Assembly: GCF_024362695.1 (NCBI RefSeq)
Contig: NC_065415.1
Span: 13,371,438 to 13,435,437 of the forward strand
DNA: 64,000 bases
Direction of reading: 5' to 3'
From: Pectinophora gossypiella
Taxonomy: Eukaryota > Arthropoda > Insecta > Lepidoptera > Gelechiidae
The notes beneath the pieces were generated by a model that had not been told where the DNA came from, made no database searches, and worked only from the letters and a program-made list of their open reading frames with translations. The translations under genes and the position numbers were made by a program. This document shows, one piece after another, positions 1 through 11,154 of the stretch (position 1 is the stretch's first letter; each line of letters starts with the position of its first letter).

Positions 1-81
1 CCGGGTGAGAGCCCTCAGCGGTCCCTATTTGTCCAGCCAAGTAGATTTGCGGCAAATCTCCAATAAGTCACATCAAAATAA
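1..81 (+). repeat. Dispersed repeat family S1 (A-tailed), cut by the window edge
   Basis: Begins CCGGGTGAGAGCCCTCAGC and ends in an A-rich tail after a CAAATCTCCAATAAGTCAC-type stretch. Near-identical sequence recurs at 5742-5850, 27625-27700, 29566-29765, 42905-42970, 57385-57528 and 63455-63560. It is a SINE or the 3' end of a LINE; the family origin is not resolved here. Confidence 0.7.
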
Positions 82-407
82 AACTATGGATAACACGGGC
101 TGCCACCATCACACGGAACACTCAACGCATACTAATCGTATCTACGTAGATAAACGCTCTGGTGAAGCAAGCGATAATTGTCGCGTTTAAGTAGATAACG
201 TGCAACGTATCGCGGGGGCTGAATGACTTACAGAAGGCAGTGTCTGTTGTACAATACAACTAATATTTGGACCATTCTAATTATGCAAAAGGGATCGGCG
301 ACTAGTTCTATGGAACTGTGACGTCATAGAAATGTTAAATCTTTCTTGTAATGAAAATCGAATTTCAAGGTCCACAGAATACCTCTGCTTGGGCTGAGTT
401 AGGCCCT

Positions 408-413
408 TTTATT
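408..413 (-). terminator. Candidate polyadenylation signal of the RhoGAP gene
   Basis: AATAAA on the minus strand, about 235 bases past the TAG stop of the RhoGAP gene. It is the best-placed hexamer; another A/T-rich stretch lies near 490-510, so the site is not certain. Confidence 0.45.
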
Positions 414-646
414 TTTCACCTGTTGCGAGGTTTTTCTTAAATATGGAAATTTTACAATAAGGCGCGACGACGACGTTATAATTACGACGATCATTTTTAT
501 TTGTTTTATTATTTCCTGAAAATTGTGCGTAACCTTTTGTAAAAAAAAAATATATTTCTATAAATACTAGGGCAAAAAGTTTTAACAGTTCCATGAGGTC
601 ACACTTCCATAGAACGGAAGTTACCGAAGGGATTATCACTAACGTT

Positions 647-3600
647 CTAGAGATCAGTTTCTCGTATTTCAAATACGGCTTCATCCGAATTTTCCTTCTC
701 GACCAACAACTTTTTGTTTTCCGTCACTGAAGCATCTTTTGAGAGTGATGCGCAACGTTTCCTATTGGGACTACTTTCTATATTTACATAATTACTTATA
801 CTTTTCAAAGGTGAACGTTTAGATATATCCGGGTCTTTATCGACGGCTAGATTACCTATTGAAGAAGTGAGATCTGATGGCACGTTTCCATCCAAACAGT
901 ACATTAGAGAATCGGTCAATTTTTCTTCGGTATCCCCGGATTTATTCAATATGGAGAGGTCTATGGGCGTAGCAGTCAAAACTGATCGACTCAATAAATA
1001 CTCTCTAAACGGCTCCGACAGAGATCGAGTTTTGGGGTCCGTGACTTCGTGGGATATTTTGAATTTTGGTATCAGTTCGGTGCCGCATAAAGTCGTGTTT
1101 AGGTCCTCGATAAGGGGTCTTTCGTGGCTGGTTACGAAGCGCGTGTTCGTAGACCGTAGAGGGCTGACGTCAGCGTTGGAGATAGAACGGGCGTCGTAAG
1201 CGGCTTTCGTACGAGGTAGTGAGGTGTTCGCTGAGAGATTTGATCTGAAAACATTGAAAAAGTTCTTTTAAACTAAATACACTTCTATATTGAACTGCGA
1301 AAACCGTATCAGATACGGCTAAAAGTTATCCTCTAAAGAGTCGTAGTATATATTAGCATGCCTAATTGAATTGGGTAGTTTCTTAGGTCAAAGATAAATT
1401 ATGAAATTCAGATTACTAAAAAAGAGAGATCTAAAGGTGACAAAAAAAAATGTTTTTCTATTTAACTTATTTATGAATTTTAATAAAGAAAAATGTGATA
1501 AGTGCGACATTTTGTCACATTGGTTGGCACCATTATAATGAAATTTGTATGAAAAAGCGGCCTATGACATTTATAGCATTTTTCTTTATTAAAATTCATA
1601 AATATGTTAGTATTGTCAATTTATCGCGTTGTGGTATTTTGACAGAACGACATGTCTTTTTCGTTGGCCATGTTGGCACCAATCGACAAAACGACATTAT
1701 GTCGTCAGAATCGATAAAATGACCGTGACAAAATTAAAAAAAAAGAATATCAATTTGCGCATGTTAGGCCGGCAACACATCATCATCATCATCACCAGCC
1801 TTCACGGGCCTTCCATATGGATAGATAGGGAGATCGGGCCTTAAACCACCACGCAGGCCCAGTGCGGATTGGTGGTTATTAACGACTGCTAATGCAGCCG
1901 GGACCAGCGGCTTAACGTGCCTTCCGAAGCACAGAGGAGCTCGAGATGAAAACTTTTTTTTGTGGTCACCCATCCTGTGACCGGCCTTTGCGAAAGTTGC
2001 TTAACTTCAACAATCGCAGACCGAGCGCGGTTACCGCTGCGCCACCGAGCTCTTCAACAACACTGGCCGGCAACACATTATAAATTATCCCCTATCACTT
2101 ATATAACTCACCTTTCACAGGAGAACGTGGATCGCGACATCAAGTCGTCGTCAGACGACACAAAGTCACTGTCGTTCCTCGGTGACAGTGACTGGTAGAT
2201 GTCCTCACTTTCAACCGGTGACTTGTCTTTTGTCTCCGGCAGACTGTCGCGTTGTTCCGATGTGATGATAAGCGGTTTACGTGAGCGCGGAGTCATAATT
2301 GATTCCTGGAAACAACTTAATTTTAAAAATCTGTTTAGCCCCGCTCCTGTCCCCTACACTAAAATAATAAAGTAATTAAAAAAAATAAAGCAACTTCAAA
2401 ATCTGTCAAATAAAAACAAAATAATATATTATGTTGAATACAATGTTAATAAGACACGACGAATTCATTAAAAACATCATAGAAGGAAAGCTAGAAGGAA
2501 AGAGAGGAAGGGGAAGACCAAGAAGAGCTTACATGGAACAGATTAAAGAAAAGGTTAACGTCGTGTCTTATAGGGAAGTCAAGGAATTGGCCTTTGATAG
2601 ACTGGAATGGAAAATGCTACACCGACAAGAGCGTGGCTCTTAAATTGATGATGATGACAATGTTAAAAATATTTTTTGTTACTTTATCATACTATTAATT
2701 TTTCACTACCTATTTTTTTTAATTTCATTTCTATACATTTACGATGGAAAATTCCACTTGATATTAACTCAGAATAATGAACTCATCCCTTAAAGTTTTC
2801 GTTACGATGTCACTAACACTCTGTATATGTACAATATAGGTTACTAGATAATCATACAGTTAATTCGGGCTTTTATGCACAAACGTTTAACAAAAACACG
2901 AACAAAAATCGAAGCAAAGACGTATGACGTATGAATATGGAAACACATCATGCAAAGCGCATAGACAAACCTGCATGGCTTTCGATAGTTTCTGCGTAGA
3001 TTTAGTTATGGGCGACATAGAGGCTCTTTTGAACGTCATCGTATAAGGCGTGGAACATTCTTCATCGAACACCTCCGACATTCCTGGCGTGCTCGTTAAA
3101 TACTGCATTTTGAACTCTATCTCTTGGTCTCTAGCCTTCCTCGGAGTATCACCTAAAGGCTTATCATCACACGGGATAGACAGGTCAGACCCCGTATCAG
3201 GCTCGTCGAAACACGATACGCACGAAGTAGGCGTCCCACGTATAACTCCTGATCTCTTCTGGTATTTCTTATTGACATTCTGAGCAGACATAATTTTGGA
3301 ACGAAACAACCTTGTCCGTTTCTTCGTGTTCTTAGGAGTCTCTTCGGCTTCAAGTACGCTCAAATTCGGTTCCGAAACGAACTTAGGACTCAATTTCCTT
3401 GACTTGTTCAATGCTCCTTCAGATAAAGTACTCTCATTGCTAGCATCTGACTCGTAATCGTCATTATCGCCCAAGGATTCGGAACTAGCTATTTTGTTCG
3501 CCAAATTTTTCAATACTATGTTCTTATGGGACACGTCAACTTTGCTATCAGAGAATTGTAACTTTCCTTTGGTTGATTTCTGGAAACATGCGTTAGGACG

Positions 3601-6600
3601 TGAGGAAAGTTAGATAGAGACACAGAGAATGAGAAAGAGACAAGGGATGGAACACAATGCATGGGTTAGTCACGTTTATGCATTTACATGCTATTTTCTT
3701 CATCAGTAGCTGTAACATGGAACCCGCGACGCGACATTTGAACCAATAGAATTATATAATCCAGCAGTGAACTATATGAGGCTCCATGTTACGGCTATTT
3801 GAATTTAATAGTAAGGAACAGACTACGCGAAAATACCTGAATAAAATTTATAAATAATGCGAAAATATCGCAAAGGATAGCAAATGCCAAAAATATTCTT
3901 CGCAATAAAAAATCTAGATAAAAATGACTTGATAAGAATGATCTTTTAATCGCTGTATTTTTACGGAAAGTTTTCGCGTTGTTTGTGTTTTATTAATGTT
4001 TTGGTCTGAAATTACGTTAAATAAGTGGCTAAATTACAATGTATGTTTATTTATTTATTAATTTAGAATAGAATAGAATAGAATAACTTTATTCCCAAAA
4101 CAGTGCAGTACAATAGTAGAGAAGATAAAGATAAGTATACAAATCAAAAATACACTGCCAGGGAAAAGGGACTGACTCAGCATGTTGTTGCGAAGAATAG
4201 TAGAAATACCACTCTTAGCAACACTGATATTCTGCCAGTACCTAAGTTACGCTTATAAATACTTTGAACTATCGTGCCAACAAAAAGTGTGTCGGGATTT
4301 ACTTACAATAAATAAGAAAATAAGCAAATATAATTATGAAGAAAATATATGAATTAAGGGATTACGAAAAATATGAAAGTATTAGTCAAAGGTAGATAGT
4401 ATGCCAAGGGGTTAAAGTATACATAATAGATACGACAAATAAACAGATGTGTAAAATAAAATTTCGTCACGGAATATAACATACTAGTAGACAGGAAACC
4501 CTTAAGGGTTTCATTTGTGTCTCGTCTGACTAACATAGTCCTCAGTAGTATTTGTTGCATATAAAAAACTAACAAATTAAAATAGAAGTATACATCTAAG
4601 TCGCGGAGTTTAGTAGACCAACGAATGTTTAATGATCTTAGATAGAATTTGTATCAAAAACTGCTACAAGTTCTCTCTTGAATACTCCCGACTCTGCCCA
4701 GTTTATGTATGGTATGGTATGTTAGTTGCCATAACGGGTACTTATGTCGCAGATAGTCGTATGGTGAGAGACGTTTGGGCTTTAATTAGTGTTATAAAAA
4801 GTATTACAGACCGAAACACATGAAACAACGTTTATTTTTAAAGCAGATAAAACAAATAATTCGTACCTCCTCGACAGTATTTATATTGGATCCAGATCCC
4901 TTCTTTGGTGTTTTATTGAGTAAACCTTTGTTGAAAATATGCCTCTTTATGGAGTCTCCGAAACTACGCGACCCGGCCACCTTACCCGTCCTTTGGATTT
5001 GTATTGGGGTTCCTGTAATATAGAATTTGAACGGTATAGAATAAGAAACTACGTACAGAACGGCAACTCTCCGCTCCCCACCAACAGCTGAGCTAGGTTT
5101 ACCTCACCCCCGCTCTTACTTTAGTCTTCAATCGTACGGACGTCATGCGTCACACACACAGATGCGACGAACGAGTAACCCAACTGAGATAGTCAGATAG
5201 TCAAAAGTACGTACATCGCAACATGATCTAAGTCACGCTTTGAACTAAAGATAAATTAATATTTTCCTTCAAATATTGGACTTGGGAGTAAACAAAACAT
5301 ACAACGCGTTCATCTACCTTACCGGGATCAGACAGAGACATTGTCATAGAATAAAGAATAATCCTACGTATAGAACGGCAACTCTCCCCCGGGCGCCGAC
5401 CTCATCCCCTCTGGGTCTTAGTCTAAATGACCGTAAGCCGCTAAGGAGTAAAGGGGAAAGCGCGCGGACTGTATCTCGCTCGCACTTACGCGATAGCCGT
5501 CACAAGGTAAGGATATGATTTTTGTAAGCAATGTCCTATCTGCGGCATTGTGACTGTTCTAAAATTTTGGACTATTATATATGGGTGTTACATACATACA
5601 GTCACGCCTATTTTACACCGGAATAAGCAGAGACTATGGAATTATATTTGCTTCGGTCACACACACTTCTCACTTCTTTATGGGTGTTAGTGCATCATAT
5701 TCTTTACTTCTTTTTCTCTACCAGTTGCCCTTACCTTTTTTTTTTGTCGTGACTTATTGTAGATTTGCCGCAGATGGCATTAACTACTTGGCCGGACAAA
5801 TGGGGAGCGCTGAAGGCTCTCACCCGGTACAACGTTTAAAGTGCCCTTACCGGGTCCATGTTGATACTATACTTACTTCTGTATTTTTATAACACCACAA
5901 TTTGTACGAACACAGGGTCGCAATAAAACATTTCTATTTCTATTCATCTTAGGACTATAATGTACATAAAATGCTGTCTACAGTGATGTGCTGTTCCCGG
6001 GAATATTCCAGTTGTAAAAACTTTTTAATAGTAAGGACACTGGCTGCTTTTTTCATGTTGTTCTTTCTTGTACTCTGATCACATATGCCCATTGGCTAAG
6101 TAATAAAGCTCTTTTTACACACAATTGAATCGTGCAATAGGTTCAAGATAAATTATGAAATTCAGATTACTAAATAAAGACAGATCTATAATTTAGTTTA
6201 TAATTAACGAAAAATATTTTCTTTTTTCTATTTAATAACTAATTTATGAATTTTAATCAAGAAAAACGTAATAATAAGTCCGACATTTTATCACGTTTTT
6301 CTATGACGTCACAGTGTATTATTTCGTACAAATTCCATAGTCGTTTTGTGTTTTGATGTTTAGTAAAAAGTAACTGATTTGACTAGTTGGAAACTAACCT
6401 TTTTTGCCTTTTCAATGCCGGGAACGGTTCAATCACTGATTACTTGTAGCCCACCCCATTGGGAATAAAGAGAGTGAGATATATGTTTATGTATGTCCTT
6501 ATAACTTTTTTTTTTCTTATTTTTAACGAGGCTTTGAACACCCTGAGTTTTCATGCCAGCCTCATAGGTGCTTTCGTGTACCTATCCCTTAGGCAAGGGA

Positions 6601-9600
6601 TAGGTAAACTAAAAGCCTTACTTGATAGTGGCTCTGCCAACCAGCAATTGACTTCTCCGTCGCCAAGAGAAATCACACCCTGAGAGCGAAAAACCTTTCT
6701 TCTCACATCTAAATTCCGGGCACATTCCAACAAAATATGGCAAAGGTCCTTTTAACTTACCGTATCCATTCTGCCTGTTGAAATGCTTGATGAGTCGTCG
6801 CTTGTGCTGCGAGTCAGGCAGCGCCTGTATGTGCGCGTAGAGCTGCGCAAGCGCCGTGTCCGTTGGGTTGCTCTCGTTCTCGGCCCGCGTGCGGTGCCGG
6901 TCCACGAATGTGTATACTGTGTTCGCTGCGGTCCTGAAACGTAAAACAGGGGGGTTAAAAAGTTTGCGCACTTCCTTTTATATGCGCTTTACGGCTATTT
7001 AAGACTAAAGCAAGAGCCAGAGGGGGTGAGGCCGGCGCCCAATACGAATTGGTGCGGGGCGGGGAGTTGCCGTTCTATACGTAGTATTATTCAAATTCAA
7101 AAATATCTTTATTCAGTAGGTAACATAGTTACACTTTGAATCGTCAATTTTTACATAACGAACGCCTCATCCGCCTAAAACTACTGCAGCTTCTCACAAC
7201 CTGTATAGCCGCGGAAAAGAAGCTGCAAGAAAATCCTCGGCACAGGGCCCTAGACGTTCTTTAAAAAAATAAAAATAAACATAAAATATTGGCATACAAT
7301 TGAGTAATTTAGCTGCCTAATATCAGTTCTCACACAGATAATCCCATGCATTCATATCTTCTAAATAATCACTAGCTTTATAATAACCTTTTTGTAAAGT
7401 TTTTGTTTAACTACTGTCTTAAAACAGTTGAAAGGTAAATTCTGAATGTCAATGGGAATCTTATTGTAAAAACGTATACATTGCCCCTTAAAAGATTTAG
7501 TAATCTTATGTAATCGACTGACTTGTAAAAAGCAAGTTTATTTTTATTTTTATTCTTTTTTCTATGCCTTCAGACGACGGGTTAATAAACGTACTTGTCA
7601 GTGATACTCTCGTCGGGGTCAGGCGACTGGCAGCGTTTGCGGTCCCTCTGTGTGAAGTACGCGGCCGCGTCGGTGGCTAGTTGCGAAGGCGCCGCGAACA
7701 CTCGCGCCGACTGCTTGATCATGAAGCTGATCACCGGGGCCAGGGCTACCGACTCCGTGTGGAACGCTTCTGGTGATAACTGGTGAGAAAAAAAAACAAT
7801 TTACATATTAATAATTATAAATCCGGTTCTCCGGTTGATTGAGGCCTGTGCAGCAGCGGGACTTATATAGGCTGTTTATGTTATGTTTGTTAATTATCAA
7901 TCACCATAATTGACCTCACAACCCATACAATTACTTACACCAGTAAGTAGTAACCGGGACCAACGGCTTAACGTGCCTTCCGAAGCACGGATCTTCTTAC
8001 TTTCGGACAAACAGGTGATCAGCCTGTAATGTTCTAACCAAACCGGGGATCACAAAGTAATTTTCACACCGGGATTCGAACCCGGGACCTCTGGATCGTG
8101 AGCCCAACGCTCAACCACTGGACCAGAGAAGCCGTATAGAAAGGTTACAAGCAGTTGGAGGCCTCGTCTTCCGCCACCAGCCGCAGTAACACCAGCAACG
8201 TGGAGACGGGAGTAATACGTACAAGTTTTGAAAAATTGGATAAAATCTAACTCAACCTTACCTTCCTCGGGCACAACAGATGCGGAGTGAACATAGTAGC
8301 AAGCGTGTCAGGCGACATCCGGTTAGAGGCCTCATTGTCCGCCACCAGTCGCAGTAACGTCAGCAACCGTTGTAAGAAACTCCGGTGTGAAGGTGTTAGC
8401 AGCAGTAATAGAAGTTGAAGAGCTGTCAGCAGTTTGGTCTCTGACGATTCTGCGTTCGGTGGGTATTGGGCTGGAAAATTTACAGTTTAGACATAGAATA
8501 AGGAATACTACGATACTACGCATAGAACGGCAACTGTCCGCTCCCCACCAGTGGCTGAGCTAGGTTTACCTCACCCCCTCTCGTAGGGGCGTCAGATACA
8601 CAGATGCGCGTGTACGTTAAACTCAATATAAAGTGTCTGTGTAAAACAAGGTGTTTTGCATGGAGTGCCTGGGGTGTGGTTTAGATTTATAAATCAACAC
8701 AGTAAAATACATTATAGTTGTATGAGCTCGGTGGCGCAGCGGTAAACGCGCTCGGTCTGCGATTGTTGAAGTTAAGCAACTTTCGCAAAGGCCGGTCATA
8801 GGATGGGTGACCACAAAAAAAAGTTTTCATCTCGAGCTCCTCCGTGCTTCGGAAGGCACGTTAAGCTGTTGGTCCCGGCTGCATTAGCAGTCGTTAATAA
8901 CCGTCAATCCGCCCGCGTGGTGGTTTAAGGCCCGATCTCCCTATCCATCCATAGGAAAGGCAAGTGCCCCAGCAGTGGGGACGTTAATGGGCTGATGATG
9001 ATGAGTTGTATGAGCGAATGTCCTTTTAAAATCCATAACTCATTGTTTACCTATTTTGTATGGAAATCTCGACCTTGCGAGATTAACGCAGCGATTCCTA
9101 AAGTGGGTTTCGCGAAACGTGGAGGTTCTGTAGAAGTCGCCAGGATTCCGTGAAATTATTGTTTGATAGACATACTTAGTAATTAGGCAACTTTTTACGA
9201 AACATAAAAACGGCTCATTAATCAAAAGGCTAAATGGTAATTGTAATGATTATGTACTCCATAGTATCAATAAAAGCGATCAAACTTCGACATTGTTACT
9301 TAATTTTTATTTTAAATTAAAAAAAGTCATAAAGAAAAATTATATAATACATTTTTGATCATCTTAGACTGGCTTCTATTTCTAGATAAGCATTATAACT
9401 TATCTTTAATCCAGTCAAATATCCAATTCAATAGTGAAATAACAATTTCAATCTTCACATAAAAAATTAAGCAAAGAATAAAAAAACATTAAAAAAAAAG
9501 TATTTCACTTTTAAAATGTCCTTCATCATCATCATCAATTTAAGAGTCAACACTCTTGTCGGTGTAGCATTTAAAATACTCTCCATGCTACTTTTTAGAG

Positions 9601-10669
9601 AAAAAATAGGGCAGTGGTTTCCCTCTTGCCTTCCGCCTAAAATATCCTTATCCCAACAAAAATATTTTCATGTAAAATTTTGCCAAGAAAGGATCATATT
9701 TATCGCAATATCAAAAAGTAATAGGAGCTCATGTAGAGCCAAGCTTCTAACACTACACAGGTTAACTACACAAACCGTAAGTTTACAAACTCTACACATT
9801 CGGTAAAATATGGGGCTAGTGCCCAGCCCTTGGGCTTTGCTTTGCTTGTCTTGGCACTAGAAAAAATACCTATGATTTAATTAGATTCAAATAGTTTTAT
9901 ATCTCACTGGAACTAACCAGCTAAAGTACAGTAGGTCTGGTAATATTGGTCCATAAGCAATGGTTGAGGTAGCTCAGCCAGGAAACCTTTCAGAACCGAA
10001 GCACAGTCGTGGACCGAGAAACGGCTGTCTTCCAAACCAAGGTTGGAGCCCATCAGGAGGAGTTGCCTGAGCTCTTGTTGCCGGGATAGAGAACCCGTGC
10101 GACGGAAAATGCCTTCTTGAGTTACATCTGGAATTAGGAAATAAATGGTTTATTGTCCTTAAAATCAGTAGTTGATTCTTTAATACAGATACCTGTATTC
10201 AATACTTTGTATGCTGCTTGTGGTTCATGTTAATTAAATAAATTATCTCAGTAATCAAATTAATACTCACTCTCAGGCTGTGATAGAAAATCTATAAGTT
10301 CGTTAAGCCGCAGAATTCCATCTTCATTTATAGAATTTGTTTCTGCATTGTTCTTTGTATTATTAACATTATTTTGACTAGAATTTGAACAGGAATTCTT
10401 TGCTTTCTTGTGAAAATTCCATCGGAATTGCTTTGGTTTGTCTGTTGAACTATCAACACTGAAAAACAAATAACAACACGACAGGTATATCACTAAGCAA
10501 CAGGGTATCTAAATTGCCCAAAAGCAACAGACATTAAACTTGGATTTTTTACTTACTCGTCAGTATTTATGTCTACAACAAAAGATAAATGCATGCGCAC
10601 TAAAGTAAAAAATTGGTCCACGTTTTCTTTTCGAAGTCTTTCTATCAGTAAAAAGTCCGGAGAACTCAT
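647..10669 (-). CDS. ARHGAP19: RhoGAP protein of the ARHGAP19 / RhoGAP54D family (10 exons, 874 aa)
   Basis: GTPase-activating protein for Rho-family GTPases. Exons, in coding order: 10669-10557, 10458-10271, 10127-9918, 8470-8262, 7779-7595, 6933-6761, 5012-4867, 3579-2971, 2305-2112, 1244-647. All have GT/AG borders and matching phases, giving 874 codons plus TAG. The RhoGAP domain lies at about residues 85-265. It has the arginine finger in QEGIFRRTG (R109), the conserved VLKGFLAELPQPLL block, and MSPDTLATMFTPHL, where T226 stands in place of the usual Asn. After it come FMIKQSARVFAAPS and a helical block ALAQLYAHIQALPDS, both characteristic of ARHGAP19 rather than other RhoGAPs. The C-terminal half (about 409-874) is Ser/Thr-rich with many SP/TP sites, which suggests regulation by phosphorylation (inference). 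The start was chosen because MSSPDFLLIERLRKE matches the family N-terminus and has A at -3. Introns are loaded with SINE and MITE copies. Family assignment is firm; exact splice ends are by eye. Confidence 0.92.
1381..1640. repeat. MITE-like element M4 inside the last RhoGAP intron
   Basis: Contains an inverted repeat of about 27 bp built on TTTATGAATTTTAATAAAGA (near 1467-1495 and 1578-1606), so the segment can fold into a hairpin. Related sequence recurs at 6145-6400 and, inverted, at 44605-44760. It contains no coding sequence. Confidence 0.6.
1785..2065 (-). repeat. SINE family S3 (tRNA/5S-like head), reverse copy in RhoGAP intron 9
   Basis: Reverse-complement copy of the element described at 8724-9006, including the GGTGGCGCAGCGGTAA head, the GTTAAGCAACTTTCGC stretch and the tail with clustered GATGATGATG. 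It lies between RhoGAP exons 9 and 10, in the same direction as the host gene. Confidence 0.75.
2431..2643 (+). pseudogene. Non-LTR retrotransposon ORF2 C-terminal fragment
   Basis: Reads about 70 residues ending in REVKELAFDRLEWKMLHRQ and a stop, with the basic motif GKRGRGRPRRAYMEQIKEK. This GRPRR tail ending in an arginine-rich tip is typical of the last residues of LINE reverse-transcriptase ORFs in insects. It lies antisense in RhoGAP intron 8. A shorter relative with an internal deletion is at 34305-34517. Confidence 0.65.
2740..2825. repeat. MITE family M1, half copy
   Basis: Only the right half is present: a TTCCACTTGATATTAACTC block followed by GTTACGATGTCACTAACAC and CTGTA. Full copies elsewhere (39653-39827, 44005-44235) are short inverted-repeat elements flanked by TA. 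Confidence 0.6.
4066..4260 (-). repeat. LINE 3'-end fragment with AGAAT microsatellite tail
   Basis: A short tandem AGAATAGAATAGAATAGAAT run is joined to ACTTTATTCCCAAAACAGTG. On the minus strand this reads as a 3' end with AATAAAGT followed by a simple-repeat tail, the usual end of several insect non-LTR elements. A similar junction occurs at 41772-41830. It lies in RhoGAP intron 7. Confidence 0.5.
5047..5515. repeat. Dispersed repeat family M5, two adjacent partial copies
   Basis: The string GAACGGCAACTCTCCGCTCC and its flanks occur near 5060 and, with changes, near 5375. Reverse and direct relatives occur at 7020-7085 and 8500-8645. It is a non-coding repeat within RhoGAP introns; the class is not known to me. 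Confidence 0.5.
5581..5850 (-). repeat. LINE C-terminal scrap followed by a reverse S1 copy
   Basis: 5585-5650 on the minus strand corresponds to the 3' coding end seen at 52055-52290 (the SKWNSI region and following A-Y-P residues). From 5742 a T-rich run and GTAGATTTGCCGCAGATGGC begin a reverse copy of family S1, ending near 5850. Both lie in RhoGAP intron 6. Confidence 0.55.
6145..6400. repeat. MITE-like element M4, second copy
   Basis: Shares GATAAATTATGAAATTCAGA and TTTATGAATTTTAATCAAGA with the copy at 1381-1640, and its right part is shared inverted with 44605-44760. It has no coding content and lies in RhoGAP intron 6. Confidence 0.55.
7087..7560 (-). pseudogene. Non-LTR retrotransposon 3' end (family L3), reverse copy
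   Basis: It is the inverse of the copy at 52383-52846: a decayed coding end, then a 3' UTR with AAGAACGTCTAGGGCCCTGTG, then a short tail of AAAGATATTTTTGAATTTG type. It lies in RhoGAP intron 5. Other fragments are at 29810-29985, 31170-31260 and 43935-44004. Confidence 0.7.
7925..8135 (-). repeat. tRNA-derived SINE family S2, reverse copy
   Basis: The minus strand has a tRNA-like head with a B-box-like GGGTTCGAATCCCGG, then the shared body TCACTTTGTGATCCCC-type and the CTTCGGAAGGCACGTTAAGC core. The full-length copy for comparison is 28868-29175. It lies in RhoGAP intron 4, just downstream (in sense) of the exon-4 relic at 8155-8202. Confidence 0.75.
8155..8202 (-). pseudogene. Relic copy of part of RhoGAP exon 4
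   Basis: About 47 bp match RhoGAP exon 4 (8324-8371) with roughly 7 mismatches. In the same frame it reads LLVLLRLVAEDEASN against LLTLLRLVADNEASN in the exon, then runs into TAA. It lies 60 bp past the exon-4 splice donor, in intron 4, and about 20 bp from the 5' end of a SINE. It has no evident splice sites and is too short to be an alternative exon. Confidence 0.7.
8724..9006 (+). repeat. SINE family S3 with a chimeric tRNA-like / 5S rRNA-like head
   Basis: The head starts GAGCTCGGTGGCGCAGCGG, which fits a tRNA A box (TRGCNNAGYNGG). It is followed by GAAGTTAAGCAAC and then GGTCA...GGATGGGTGACC, the same order and nearly the same spacing as the internal promoter of animal 5S rRNA. The body carries CTTCGGAAGGCACGTTAAGC, shared with the tRNA-derived family S2, and the 3' end is a GATGATGATGA run. 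Other copies: 1785-2065, 37988-38243, 45525-45655. It lies in RhoGAP intron 3. Confidence 0.8.
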
Positions 10670-11154
10670 CTTTGGTCATCAAAAAAAGCCCGACACAGAA
10701 ATTAAAATTTTAGTTCACAACATCCCCCAAAGCCACATTTAATATTTAAAAAAAGTCTTCGGCAAACAAAGTTAATAATTAAATTCTAATACTACACAAT
10801 ACTCAACAAAAACTATAATAGTTATATTTAAAATATTCAAGTAGAAGTACGAAGCATTGTTTTCAAACGTCATTTTGTCACAACGGCCGAATTCGGATCG
10901 TTCTGAAGTTCTGAAGTAGTATAGATAAGTAAGTAAGTAAGTAATATATTTATTTCAAGATAGATTTTAGATAACGCATAATAAACTTTTAACAGAATTA
11001 TTCCTTGATTGAAGATACAATTGGATTTTATTAATAAAATTAAATAAAAATATTTTAACTCCCGAATAAATAAGCCTTCCACAAATGTAATAGATAAGGT
11101 TTGGATACGGATAATCATTCATATTCAGAACGTTTACTTTGCGATAGTGTTGCC

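Noticed and set aside
5276..5518. 80-aa plus-strand ORF near the M5 repeats
   Set aside because: It overlaps a dispersed repeat also found at 5047, 7020 and 8500; the frame is not kept between copies.
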